Assembly (NCBI GenBank): GCA_964646435.1
Contig: CAZYEJ010000005.1
Location: 1 to 64,000 of the forward strand
DNA: 64,000 bases
Origin: UBA3076 sp964646435
GTDB lineage: Bacteria > Desulfobacterota > Dissulfuribacteria > Dissulfuribacterales > UBA3076
Direction: 5' to 3'
This document shows, in pieces, positions 40,760-48,679 of the stretch (position 1 is its first letter; each line of letters begins with the position of its first letter). The notes beneath the pieces are model-generated. The model was given only the letters and a program-made list of their open reading frames with translations, searched no databases and was not told the origin of the DNA. The translations under genes were made by a program, and so were the position numbers.

Positions 40760-42390
40760 TAAAAAAAATCACCAAATCACCAAATCACCAAATCACCAAA
40801 TTTTCCTCTAGGTCTTTTCACTCAAAGCTCCAGAAGGCTATGGAAGAGCGTCTGGCCCAAAAGGATTCAGGATATGATGTCAATGGGGCAAAACGCAGCT
40901 TTGTGCTTACATTTGAGCTTGTGCCCGCCAGGGCCTCAAAGGGCAAGGCCATTGACGAAATCCTCCAGTTTGCCGGAGAGGCAGCAGCCGGCGGCTTGAT
41001 CAGCGCCCTATCCATAACAGACAACGCCGGAGGACACCCAGCGCTTACGCCCAGGGCACTTGGCTCTGAGATAATGGCCCTTGGGATCGATCCAATCATC
41101 CACTTTTCCTGCAAGGACAAAAACCGTAATCTCGTGGAAAGCCAGTTGTTTGTGCTTGACCGGTCCGGTCTTAAAAATCTCTTGGTGCTCACCGGGGACT
41201 ATCCCAGATACGGATTTATGGGAAACGCCAAACCTGTCTTCGATCTGGATTCAGTCCAGGTCTTGGGCATGATCTCCGATATGAACCAGGGGATTGTCCT
41301 TGATGCTAAGGCACCATTCGGGGGTGTAAAGCTGGCCCCTATGAGCTTCCACACCGGCTGTGTCGTATCTCCCTTCAAACGTTTGGAGTCAGAGCTTATT
41401 CCCCAATACTTGAAGCTCAAACGGAAGGTGGCTGCCGGAGCAAGCTTTGTAATAACACAAATGGGTTTTGACATACGCAAATTCGATGAGCTCCGGCGGT
41501 TTATGGACAGGGAAGGCCTCAGGGTACCTCTTATAGGGACAGTATTCATACCAACGACAGGATTGGCCAGAACCCTGTGCAGAGGAGAAATTCCAGGATG
41601 TATTTTGCCGGACAGGCTTCTTGAACGTATAGAACAAGAGGCCATATCGGATGACCAGGAGGGGGGGGCCAGGCTGGAGCGTGCAGCCAGGTTGGTGTCA
41701 ATACTGAAGGGTATTGGCTACGAAGGGGTACACCTCAGCGGCCCTGGTCTCAAATACTCCCATGTTAGATGGGTCATTGAGCGGGCCAATGAGATAGGCG
41801 ATCGCTGGAAGCTCTTTACATGCCAGTTTCTTTTTCCTGAGGAATGGAAATTCTGGTATTTTAAGGAAGACCCTGAAACCTGGCTCAACCATGATGAACC
41901 AAATCCTGGGTCAGATATCAGTCTTTCTTTAAAGGATTCACTTGGTCTGAATCTCGGACGCCTTTTCCACGAGCTTGCCTTCGAACCGGGAAAACCTCTT
42001 TTCAGTTTCCTGCGCAGGATGGCCGGATGGATTGATGGTTCATCTTCAAAAAGGCATTTTACCTCTTTTGAATACCGGCTAAAAGAATGGCTCTATGATT
42101 GCCGGCGCTGTGGAGACTGCACCTTGGCGGAAATGGGATTTCTATGTCCCCAGTCCCAGTGTCCCAAATTCCTTCTAAACGGCCCTTGTGGAGGTAGCAG
42201 AGACGGCTGGTGCGAGGTCTGGCCTGGAAGGCGGAAGTGCTTTTACGTAAAGGTATATGAACGACTCCAGAGCCTCAGCAAACAGGAAAGGCTGGGTGGT
42301 CCCATGATTCCTCCACGAGACTGGACCCTTGACAGCACCTCCTCATGGCTGAATTTTTATCTTGGGAGGGACCATCGTAGGATTGAGTGA
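40756..42390 (+). CDS. metF: Methylenetetrahydrofolate reductase with MetV-like Cys-rich C-terminus
   Basis: This 544-residue protein has a MetF-type flavin TIM barrel from about residue 45 (SFVLTFELVPARASKGKAID, LSITDNAGGHPALTPRALGS, LVLTGDYPRYGFMGNAKPVF). Its C-terminal domain contains CRRCGDCTLAEMGFLCPQSQ, CPKFLLNGPCGGSRDGWCEV and RKCFYVKVYERL. This cluster is typical of the MetV part of Wood-Ljungdahl reductases, so MetF and MetV functions appear joined in one chain. It would reduce methylene-H4folate (or run in reverse) in CO2 fixation or acetate oxidation. The ATG overlaps the selB stop. An octamer repeat lies in the first 15 codons, so translation may instead begin at 40840. Confidence 0.88.
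   Translation: MIKKITKSPNHQITKFSSRSFHSKLQKAMEERLAQKDSGYDVNGAKRSFVLTFELVPARASKGKAIDEILQFAGEAAAGGLISALSITDNAGGHPALTPRALGSEIMALGIDPIIHFSCKDKNRNLVESQLFVLDRSGLKNLLVLTGDYPRYGFMGNAKPVFDLDSVQVLGMISDMNQGIVLDAKAPFGGVKLAPMSFHTGCVVSPFKRLESELIPQYLKLKRKVAAGASFVITQMGFDIRKFDELRRFMDREGLRVPLIGTVFIPTTGLARTLCRGEIPGCILPDRLLERIEQEAISDDQEGGARLERAARLVSILKGIGYEGVHLSGPGLKYSHVRWVIERANEIGDRWKLFTCQFLFPEEWKFWYFKEDPETWLNHDEPNPGSDISLSLKDSLGLNLGRLFHELAFEPGKPLFSFLRRMAGWIDGSSSKRHFTSFEYRLKEWLYDCRRCGDCTLAEMGFLCPQSQCPKFLLNGPCGGSRDGWCEVWPGRRKCFYVKVYERLQSLSKQERLGGPMIPPRDWTLDSTSSWLNFYLGRDHRRIE
40767..40801. repeat. AATCACCA tandem repeat at the start of the metF-like gene
   Basis: Four perfect AATCACCA units are followed by AAT. 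The array falls in the N-terminal codons of the metF-like frame, giving KITKSPNHQITKF. It lies 515 bases after the identical array in selB. Confidence 0.9.
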
Positions 42391-42404
42391 TTTGGTGATT
42401 TGGT
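42388..42404. repeat. Inverted copy of the octamer repeat at the end of the metF-like gene
   Basis: TGATTTGG is present twice in tandem starting at the stop codon of the metF-like gene, followed by T. It is the reverse complement of the AATCACCA arrays. The gene is thus bracketed by inverted copies of one octamer. Confidence 0.75.
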
Positions 42405-42513
42405 TGTTTGTATGGGGTGGGGTAAAATTTAAGTTGACAAGTAAGGGCGTTGGGTGAATTCATTGAGATGATGATTCCTAAGTCTGTTGAGTTTTTATTG
42501 AGGTATAATTAAT

Positions 42514-43710
42514 ATGAGTACACTTAAGAAAATTAGCCCTTCAAGGCGGACAGAGCATATTGCTTATGCCATAAGGGATATCGTGCTGGTCGCTGATAAG
42601 AGAGAGGCCGCCGGCGGTGACCTCTTTTATCTTAATATAGGTGATCCTGTACTTTTTGATTTTCACACACCCAGACACCTCATAGATGCCACCTACAAGG
42701 CAATGCTGGATGATCACACCGGGTATTCCGCCTCTGAGGGGGTACCTGAGGCCATTGAGGCCGTGAGGAAGGAAGCCGTTAGAAGCGGCATAGAGCCGTA
42801 TGAGATACTGATTACCACGGGCGCCAGTGAGGCCATTGATTTTGCACTCTCCGCCCTGGTGAACAAGGGCGAAAATGTGCTCGTTCCATCACCAGGCTAT
42901 CCCCTTTACAATGCGCTTCTCAGCCGTCTGCTTGGTGAGGCCAGGCCTTATTTGCTGGACGAAGACAATGGCTGGCAACCGAATATTGATCACATGGAGA
43001 AACAGATAGATGAAAAAACCCGGGCAATTGTGATCATAAACCCTAATAATCCTACTGGTGCAGTGTATAGTGAGAATACCCTGCGTCAGGCAATAGAACT
43101 TGCAAGGCGCTATAACCTGGTAATTCTCAGCGACGAGATATATGACAAACTTATCCTGAACGGTCAGCACCACATCAGTACGGCCTCACTGGACAAAGAA
43201 CTCCCTATAGTAACCTTTAACGGCCTTTCCAAGTGTTATCTTGCCCCTGGTTTCCGTATCGGATGGTCCATAGTAAGCGGGGCGCCTGAGCTTGTGAGGG
43301 ATTACGCCGAGGCCATGAAAAAGCTTGTGAGGGCCAGGCTCTGCGCCTCGCACCCAAAGCAGTTTGCAATATCACCCGCCCTGAACGGCGGCCAGGTCCA
43401 TATTAAAGAGACGACAGAAAAACTGATTCGACGCAGGGACCTGACAGTCGAAAGGCTAAATGCAATTCCGGGCATATCCTGCCAGAGACCTAACGGGGCA
43501 TTCTATGCCTTTCCCCGGATCGAGGTAGATGTAGATGACAAGGAATTCGTAAAGAGCCTTATCCGTGAGACCGGTGTGGTTGTGGTACATGGCAGCGGCT
43601 TTGGTCCCCTGCCTGAGACCCCGCATTTCCGTGTGGTCTTTCTTCCTCCTGAAGATATGTTAAATGAGGCATATGACCGGCTAGAGGGATATATGCGGCG
43701 ACATTTCTGA
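42514..43710 (+). CDS. Alanine-type aminotransferase (class I/II)
   Basis: This 398-residue PLP enzyme is of fold type I. Recognised elements are YLNIGDPVLFDFHTPRHLID at the N-terminus, GASEAIDFALSALVNKGENV, INPNNPTGAVYSENTLRQAI and LSDEIYDKLILNG. The PLP lysine lies in FNGLSKCYLAPGFRIGWSIV (near residue 242). The combination with GFRIGW resembles the AlaT/AlaA-like group that uses pyruvate/alanine and glutamate. The exact substrate cannot be fixed by sequence. TTGACA at 42433 with a poor -10 could be a weak promoter. The gene ends before a strong hairpin. Confidence 0.9.
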   Translation: MSTLKKISPSRRTEHIAYAIRDIVLVADKREAAGGDLFYLNIGDPVLFDFHTPRHLIDATYKAMLDDHTGYSASEGVPEAIEAVRKEAVRSGIEPYEILITTGASEAIDFALSALVNKGENVLVPSPGYPLYNALLSRLLGEARPYLLDEDNGWQPNIDHMEKQIDEKTRAIVIINPNNPTGAVYSENTLRQAIELARRYNLVILSDEIYDKLILNGQHHISTASLDKELPIVTFNGLSKCYLAPGFRIGWSIVSGAPELVRDYAEAMKKLVRARLCASHPKQFAISPALNGGQVHIKETTEKLIRRRDLTVERLNAIPGISCQRPNGAFYAFPRIEVDVDDKEFVKSLIRETGVVVVHGSGFGPLPETPHFRVVFLPPEDMLNEAYDRLEGYMRRHF

Positions 43711-43728
43711 TAGCTCACAAGGATAATC

Positions 43729-43770
43729 GTTTAGAGGTTCAGGGTTTCGGTGAACCCTGAACCTCTAAAC
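43729..43770 (+). terminator. 18-bp perfect hairpin after the aminotransferase gene
   Basis: GTTTAGAGGTTCAGGGTT (43729-43746) and AACCCTGAACCTCTAAAC (43753-43770) pair perfectly over 18 bp with a 6-base loop. There is no T-run, so it may be a terminator, an mRNA-stabilising structure or another of the palindromic repeats in this genome. Confidence 0.5.
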
Positions 43771-43783
43771 ACCTACAAATAAC

Positions 43784-43829
43784 GTAACCGTTCACGGGAT
43801 TACAACGCCCGTTTTACCGCAACCCACCG
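43784..43829. repeat. 46-bp dispersed repeat, copy 2
   Basis: This is the reverse complement of 35620-35665 with no mismatch in 46 bases. It ends only six bases before the ATG of the next gene and therefore occupies the place of its ribosome-binding region. Confidence 0.85.
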
Positions 43830-43835
43830 AACGTT

Positions 43836-44684
43836 ATGAAAAAAAAGGACCTTCCAGTAATTCCATCTGACAGGTCAGACGATCTCCATAATCTGGAAAT
43901 TGCGGATTCATCTGATCTTGTCCTCTTTATGGCAGGGAATCAATTCATGGCAATGGAAGAGATCATCTCTGCCTTCCAAAAGGAATACCCTTATATCAAG
44001 AGAATCTTCTATGAGACCCTTCCTCCGGGACTTGAACTTAAGCAGATCTTATCCGGCGGTGCTGTCTTTGGTGATAAAATATTGGACATTTATCCGGATG
44101 TTTATACTTCGGTGAATGAAAAAGCAATGAAGACACTGGAACAGTCCGGCCATATCCATAAGAGAGACTATCATCTGTATGTGCATAACAGGTTGACCTT
44201 GATGGTGGTGAAAGAAAACCCGGCAAGGATACATTCTGTTGCGGATCTGGCGCGGGATGATGTCCGCATCTCTCAGCCTGATCCGGAAAATGAGGATATT
44301 GCTTTCAGGATTATGGAAATGTACAGGCAGGCAGGCGGGGATAGGCTGGTCCATCGTATAATGGAGGAAAAGCGTGCTGAAGGAACAACGATTTTCACGG
44401 TTGTTCATCACAGAGAGACCCCATTACGTATTGCAAAAAAGACAGTTGACGTGGGGCCTGTGTGGGCCACGGAAGTAATACATGCAAAGGTCACATCCGG
44501 CCTTGCGTTTGATGTGGTTGAGCCTGGTGAAGAACTCGACCAGAGAGACAGAACAAACTATTATGTATGCAAATTAAAAAATGCCCCGCACCCGGATAAT
44601 GCCGGGATGTTTCTGAATTTCATAACTTCACCATATGCTCAAAAGATCTACAAGGAATACGGCTTCCTGCCGCATTTTGTTTGA
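43836..44684 (+). CDS. Substrate-binding-protein-like protein without signal peptide
   Basis: This 282-residue protein has the fold pattern of type II periplasmic binding proteins: SSDLVLFMAGNQFMAMEEII, AFQKEYPYIKRIFYETLPPG, LTLMVVKENPARIHSVADLA and FLNFITSPYAQKIYKEYGFL. This is similar to ModA/sulfate-type binding proteins. However, the N-terminus MKKKDLPVIPSDRSDDLHNL has no hydrophobic segment, so it would stay in the cytoplasm as annotated. No permease or ATPase gene is nearby. It may act as a sensor or ligand carrier, or the true signal-peptide start was lost when the 46-bp repeat landed just upstream. Confidence 0.75.
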   Translation: MKKKDLPVIPSDRSDDLHNLEIADSSDLVLFMAGNQFMAMEEIISAFQKEYPYIKRIFYETLPPGLELKQILSGGAVFGDKILDIYPDVYTSVNEKAMKTLEQSGHIHKRDYHLYVHNRLTLMVVKENPARIHSVADLARDDVRISQPDPENEDIAFRIMEMYRQAGGDRLVHRIMEEKRAEGTTIFTVVHHRETPLRIAKKTVDVGPVWATEVIHAKVTSGLAFDVVEPGEELDQRDRTNYYVCKLKNAPHPDNAGMFLNFITSPYAQKIYKEYGFLPHFV

Positions 44685-44742
44685 CCTCTTTTTGCCCGTT
44701 ATATATATTGTAAATATAATATATCATACAAAGAGGTACCAT

Positions 44743-44988
44743 ATGACAACACAAATGATTGTCCGCATTGATCCAACCCTCAAAAACAAGGTTAGTAATT
44801 TTGCCAAAGCTGAAGGGAAAAATGTAAGTGAAATTGTAAGGGAACTACTCGAAAATTATGTGAAAAATAGAGACATTGGCTCCTATATTGATGACCTATG
44901 GAGCCGAATAGGAACAAAAATCAAGAAGCAAGGGGTCGGCTCTGATGATATTGATTCAATTATCCAAAAGGTTAGAGCCGAAAAATGA
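44743..44988 (+). CDS. Ribbon-helix-helix antitoxin
   Basis: This 81-residue protein begins MTTQMIVRIDPTLKNKVSNF and continues AKAEGKNVSEIVRELLENYV. The strand-helix-helix pattern matches CopG/Arc-type DNA-binding antitoxins. The start has an AGAGG ribosome site. The gene ends as ATGA overlapping a PIN-type toxin start, the normal arrangement of a VapBC-like pair. The toxin is broken (next entry), so this antitoxin probably survives alone. Confidence 0.8.
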   Translation: MTTQMIVRIDPTLKNKVSNFAKAEGKNVSEIVRELLENYVKNRDIGSYIDDLWSRIGTKIKKQGVGSDDIDSIIQKVRAEK

Positions 44989-45247
44989 TAAAAGTTGTTA
45001 TTGATACAAGTGTTTTTATCTCATCATTTTTTGGCGGCAGTCCTTAAAAATAATCGAAGAAGACCCATACGATAATATGTTTATTGAATGCGCTGTTGCC
45101 TTAGAATGCTCACATATAATTTCAGGGGATAAACATTTAAAATCGGTTAAAAATTACATGGGGATTAAAATCGTCAATCCCAAAGAATTTCTCATACAAT
45201 TTTACACTGACTTCTCAGCAAGTATTTCCGATAGCTTATCAATGTGA
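44985..45247 (+). pseudogene. PIN-domain toxin with internal deletion
   Basis: The frame starts MIKVVIDTSVFISSFFGGSP, the first acidic motif of a PIN ribonuclease, and stops at a TAA. The sequence then resumes as KIIEEDPYDNMFIECAVALE, CSHIISGDKHLKSVKNYMGI and KIVNPKEFL, the C-terminal PIN part with the D-x-x-F-x-E-C and SGDKHL blocks. About 80 central residues are missing. It is a deletion remnant of a toxin whose antitoxin lies directly upstream. Confidence 0.85.
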
Positions 45248-45367
45248 TACTCAAAAACTTCAAATGGCTGAGACACGAAATTGCCTGCTAAAGGGTTATA
45301 GGCTCAAATATGCTTTCAGGATCAATCGCCCTGTTTTTTTCCAACCTTTCTTTAGCAGAGGCGGCTG

Positions 45368-45829
45368 TTGCCGTATAAAGACCAGAGAATCTTCTCACGA
45401 CACTCTTTCCGCAACGAAGCCGCGAAGGCTCTGGTGCATTTGCTGAAACGTCCAGAGAGCCGAGATTGTGTGATAGCCCTGCCGCCGAGCGGCCTGATGG
45501 GAGGATACCAGCGGGCAATAAAGAAAACCAATGGAACCACTACAGTGGTCACCGACAAGCCGGAAAACATTCTGGACAGGATCAGGTTCTATGATATAGA
45601 CTCCCGCCCGATTGAGAAGAAGCTGACTCCCAAGGAGAAAAAATTGTATCTGAGAGAGATTAAGAAGGACATCACCTATTTCCGCACGAGTTACCAGCGG
45701 GCCAACCTGCAGGTTGACATTTCCGGGCTGGACGCAGATCAAGCGGCTCGTAAAGTCAAAGAGGCTGTCGAGGAATTTGACGTTAAGGCAATGCAACAGG
45801 CGAAGTCCGAACAATGGAATGAAGACTGA
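45368..45829 (+). pseudogene. aroK: Shikimate kinase, C-terminal part only
   Basis: The frame, open from a TTG, encodes EAAKALVHLLKRPESRDCVI, ALPPSGLMGGYQRAIKKTNG, VVTDKPENILDRIRFYDIDS and EKKLTPKEKKLYLREIKKDI. This resembles the C-terminal two thirds of the long shikimate kinases of SRB, with the lid region (R-x-x-Y-x-x-x) near FRTSYQRANLQVDI. The ATP-binding P-loop (GxxxxGKS) that should precede it is absent. Without it the protein cannot bind ATP normally. A 5'-deleted copy is the simplest reading. Confidence 0.6.
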
Positions 45830-46099
45830 CCGGGTATAGCAGGGACTTTTGAGGTATATCCTCTATCTGATTTAATATATAACGCTGTTTCTGAATGAAC
45901 TTTACAAGTTGCAATAATTGGGCATAAGGTATTTCTGCCCAGACAAGCCAGACTGGATGCCACTGGAACACTCCTAATGGGTCGTGGGATTGAAGGGACA
46001 AAGATCTTCCGGAACAAAGGGGACCGGACAAATTTTCTGCAACGTTTGGTAGCAGGACCCGCATAAGGTGTCGAAGGCACGCAGGTTATTTTGTCAGAA

Positions 46100-46160
46100 A
46101 TGGCGTCCCGTAGTTCATGACTAGTTCATGAGAAATGGCGTCTCCTAGTTCATGATGAAT
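46100..46160. repeat. Tandem direct repeat of AGAAATGGCGTC type
   Basis: AGAAATGGCGTCCCGTAGTT is followed by CATGAC, and then AGAAATGGCGTCTCCTAGTT by CATGAT. Two imperfect units of about 40 bases lie in the gap before the antitoxin gene. No gene is recognised in 45830-46283. Confidence 0.6.
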
Positions 46161-46283
46161 ACGGAGCTGATCAACCATGAGACGAGATGTACTGTTGTAA
46201 CAAAACAAAATTAATGATAAAAAAAAATAAAATCGCTTATTTTGTCGCTTATCCTCTTAACCAATTGCGGGAGGTGTCAAACT

Positions 46284-46496
46284 ATGGAAGCCTATGAATT
46301 TAAAACAAAAATAAAAAATGGGTTGATACAAGTACCCAAAAAATATACGCAAAAAGTCGGCAATGCTGTGAAAGTAATTATCCTAAGTGATCAGAAGAAT
46401 AGACAGAACGATATAGTAGATGAGCTACTAAATAACCCTGTCGAAATTAACAATTTTATGCCCTTTTCAAGAGACGAAATATATGAAAGGCATTAA
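46284..46496 (+). CDS. AbrB/DUF-type antitoxin-like protein
   Basis: This 70-residue protein starts at the ATG at 46284 after GGGAGGTG: MEAYEFKTKIKNGLIQVPKK and then YTQKVGNAVKVIILSDQ. The beta-rich N-terminal part (EFKTKIKNGLIQVPKKY) fits the swapped-hairpin/AbrB-like antitoxins that sit before PIN toxins. The C-terminus EINNFMPFSRDEIYERH is the flexible toxin-binding end. It overlaps the start of the PIN remnant by ATGA-like spacing (14 bases). It is probably the antitoxin of a second dead toxin pair. Confidence 0.65.
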   Translation: MEAYEFKTKIKNGLIQVPKKYTQKVGNAVKVIILSDQKNRQNDIVDELLNNPVEINNFMPFSRDEIYERH

Positions 46497-46914
46497 TATT
46501 CAATCTGAGTCGACCTATTTTGTTGACACTAATATTTGGCTCTAATCTTTTATCAAATTTCAAGATGAAGAAAAATCCAAAATAGCCAAATCCATTATTT
46601 CTGGCAGTGACATAATAATCAGCACACAAATCATAAATGAGATGTGTGTTAATTTGCTTAAAAAAGCAAAGTTTTTAGAAGGAAAAATTTAAAAATTAAT
46701 TCAATCTTTGTACAAGAGATATACTGTGTTCGAATTATCTCAAGATATTCTGATAAAGGCATCTGAAATAAGAACCGAATTCACTTTCTCATTTTGGGAC
46801 AGTATTGTCGCCGCAAGTGCTCTGGATTCTGAAGCTGATTATTTAATATCGGAAGATATGCAAAATGGATTCAAACTTGAAGATAAATTGACAATCATAA
46901 ATCCCTTCTTGTAA
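46483..46914 (+). pseudogene. PIN-domain toxin with two ochre stops
   Basis: A single continuous frame reads MKGINIQSESTYFVDTNIWL, TAA (46543-46545), SFIKFQDEEKSKIAKSIISG and IISTQIINEMCVNLLKKAKF to a second TAA (46690-46692). It then continues to the end with FTFSFWDSIVAASALDSEAD and YLISEDMQNGF. The PIN acidic residues (VDTNIW, INE, FWDS, SEDM) are all still there. Only the two TAA codons break a full-length toxin of about 143 residues. There is no frameshift, so it looks recently silenced. Confidence 0.85.
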
Positions 46915-47054
46915 CTCAATCAGATAGCCATATCATGCTGAATATACAACAAGAATTGGCTAACAATATGATGGAGCAGATGCCTAAAACCGTGCCAGTT
47001 TGGATAGCCTCCTTGTATTACCATTCGTGGCAATTGGACAAGGAGAGACTGTGA

Positions 47055-47573
47055 ATGATGATAGCGGCTTTTGATGTTCACTACCTGGAGGATGGCTGTG
47101 CAGCAGCAGCTGTGCTGTTCTCCGATTATAGCGATGCAATGCCTACAGCGGCATACACTCAATTTCTACCTGGAGCTGCAGACTACATTCCTGGGGAGTT
47201 TTACAGACGCGAGCTTCCATGCATTCTCACGCTGATTAAGCAAATCAACGAAGCTCCGGATGAGATGGTCATTGACGGTTATGTGATGCTCGGAAATAAG
47301 CCGGGCCTTGGACAGCATCTCTTTAAGTCCTTTGATGGTAAGATCCCCGTAGTTGGCGTGGCGAAATCCAAGTTTAAGGGCTCTTTTGGGACCGAGATCT
47401 TCAGGGGAGGGAGCATACATCCTCTGTATGTCACGTCTGCTGGAGTGGATCTGCAAAAGGCGTCTGAGAAAATCAGGACGATGCATGGGGCTCATCGAAT
47501 CCCGACTCTGCTGAAGCGGGTCGATCTTTTGGCAAGAGAAAAGGCCCAACAAATTTCATTTTCAGGCTCTTGA
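47055..47573 (+). CDS. nfi: Endonuclease V-like protein
   Basis: Endonuclease V cleaves DNA (or RNA in some organisms) one nucleotide after deoxyinosine. This short 172-residue form begins MIAAFDVHYLEDGCAAAAVL, with the catalytic Asp in FDVHY. It continues YIPGEFYRRELPCILTLIKQ (the PYIPGxLxFRE region), MVIDGYVMLGNKPGLGQHLF (second acidic motif) and VVGVAKSKFKG (catalytic Lys region). These motifs are all kept in the proper order. E. coli Nfi is about 220 residues, so this is a compact type with shortened ends. It stands alone. Confidence 0.85.
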   Translation: MMIAAFDVHYLEDGCAAAAVLFSDYSDAMPTAAYTQFLPGAADYIPGEFYRRELPCILTLIKQINEAPDEMVIDGYVMLGNKPGLGQHLFKSFDGKIPVVGVAKSKFKGSFGTEIFRGGSIHPLYVTSAGVDLQKASEKIRTMHGAHRIPTLLKRVDLLAREKAQQISFSGS

Positions 47574-47584
47574 TGGATAACATA

Positions 47585-48679
47585 TCACTTACTCCATTCA
47601 TAAAAAATTTTCAGACCATTACAATGGCTGTGGGGCAAAATTCCTTCATGCTGGAGTCTTCCGACCACGATTCCTGGAGCGATCCCTATTTTTCTTGAAA
47701 ACCTTGTAATGGCTGCCTTGCTGATCCTCGATTTTTTAACAGAGCATAAGAACTTTCGAATTTCTTGCGGAGGGATCAAAAAATTAGCGGCAAATTTGTT
47801 GGCTTCATCTTCCTTGGAGCCTTTATTCTCCTCGTTATCGACGAACACTTCTCTTTTGCCGTGTAACAGAATATGTCCCGCCTTATGGAAAAAAGTGAAC
47901 CAAAGCTGGTCGTTACTTTTATATCTGAGACTCAACTGAATGAAAGCCTTATTAGGTGTAAGCCATTTGGTTGCACCACTGACCCTGGTTTTTTTCAGTT
48001 CGGGAACGAAAATAGCGGCGACTCCTGCTTTAGCACAAAGTTGTTTCGTCTTCGGGACAAATACTTCAGGCGGTTGGGCTGTAAGCAGCCGGATCTCCGC
48101 CAGAGCCTTCTTAAATCCGGACTTATCATAGGAGCGGCAATCGATTCCCTTGGTGGCCAATTCTCCGTATCGGAGCCAGGCGGCCATCGACCAGGGACTA
48201 CTTCTGAAAGCCGGCGACTTTCGGAAGGAAACTGTGCCGACCTCCCAAACTTCGTGCCATTGCTTAGGTGAAGCAACGCCAAAAAAATTCAAAAGTTCTT
48301 TTAACTGCTCTACCTCGTCTTCAAAAGAACTGATCCATTTCTTTTGATTCAATTCTTTGATGGGGAAGTTGTCCAACCAGCGAATTTCTTTTGTCAAACG
48401 GTGGTGTTCTTCAATACGGGCAAGGTCTGCACGGTAATTTTGTTCGAGATTGTTCCAGAAGCCGGCTGGAATGCCCAAGACCCTTTCCAGATGCACGGCG
48501 GTCTCCGATGTTATAGGGGCCTTCCCCTTAATTATCTCGTTAACGGTTTTTTTCCGTCTCCCTGTTCTTTCTGCAAGTTCGGCCTGAGACATCCCCCTCT
48601 CTTGGAGAGTCTCTAAAAGAATCTCGCCTGGAGGAACAACGTGATCGGGCACATACTGATTCTGAATAGCGCTATCCAT
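47585..48679 (-). CDS. higA: HigA-type antitoxin fused to ImmA/IrrE-like domain
   Basis: This 364-residue protein has an N-terminal HTH_XRE domain (VVPPGEILLETLQERGMSQA, ELAERTGRRKKTVNEIIKGK) and a C-terminal ImmA/IrrE metalloprotease-like domain. The family motif HExxH (usually FFHEAGHILLHGK) reads FFHKAGHILLHGK here near residue 263. The catalytic Glu is replaced by Lys (AAG for GAG) while both metal-ligand His stay. The protein probably cannot cleave, and works as a regulator or antitoxin. It overlaps the toxin gene by 8 bases. Confidence 0.85.
   Translation of the reverse strand: MDSAIQNQYVPDHVVPPGEILLETLQERGMSQAELAERTGRRKKTVNEIIKGKAPITSETAVHLERVLGIPAGFWNNLEQNYRADLARIEEHHRLTKEIRWLDNFPIKELNQKKWISSFEDEVEQLKELLNFFGVASPKQWHEVWEVGTVSFRKSPAFRSSPWSMAAWLRYGELATKGIDCRSYDKSGFKKALAEIRLLTAQPPEVFVPKTKQLCAKAGVAAIFVPELKKTRVSGATKWLTPNKAFIQLSLRYKSNDQLWFTFFHKAGHILLHGKREVFVDNEENKGSKEDEANKFAANFLIPPQEIRKFLCSVKKSRISKAAITRFSRKIGIAPGIVVGRLQHEGILPHSHCNGLKIFYEWSK

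Noticed and set aside
45840..46080. Minus-strand open frames resembling part of a REP-associated transposase
   Set aside because: Only a vague resemblance, no catalytic motif, two overlapping frames of equal quality; no element boundary found.
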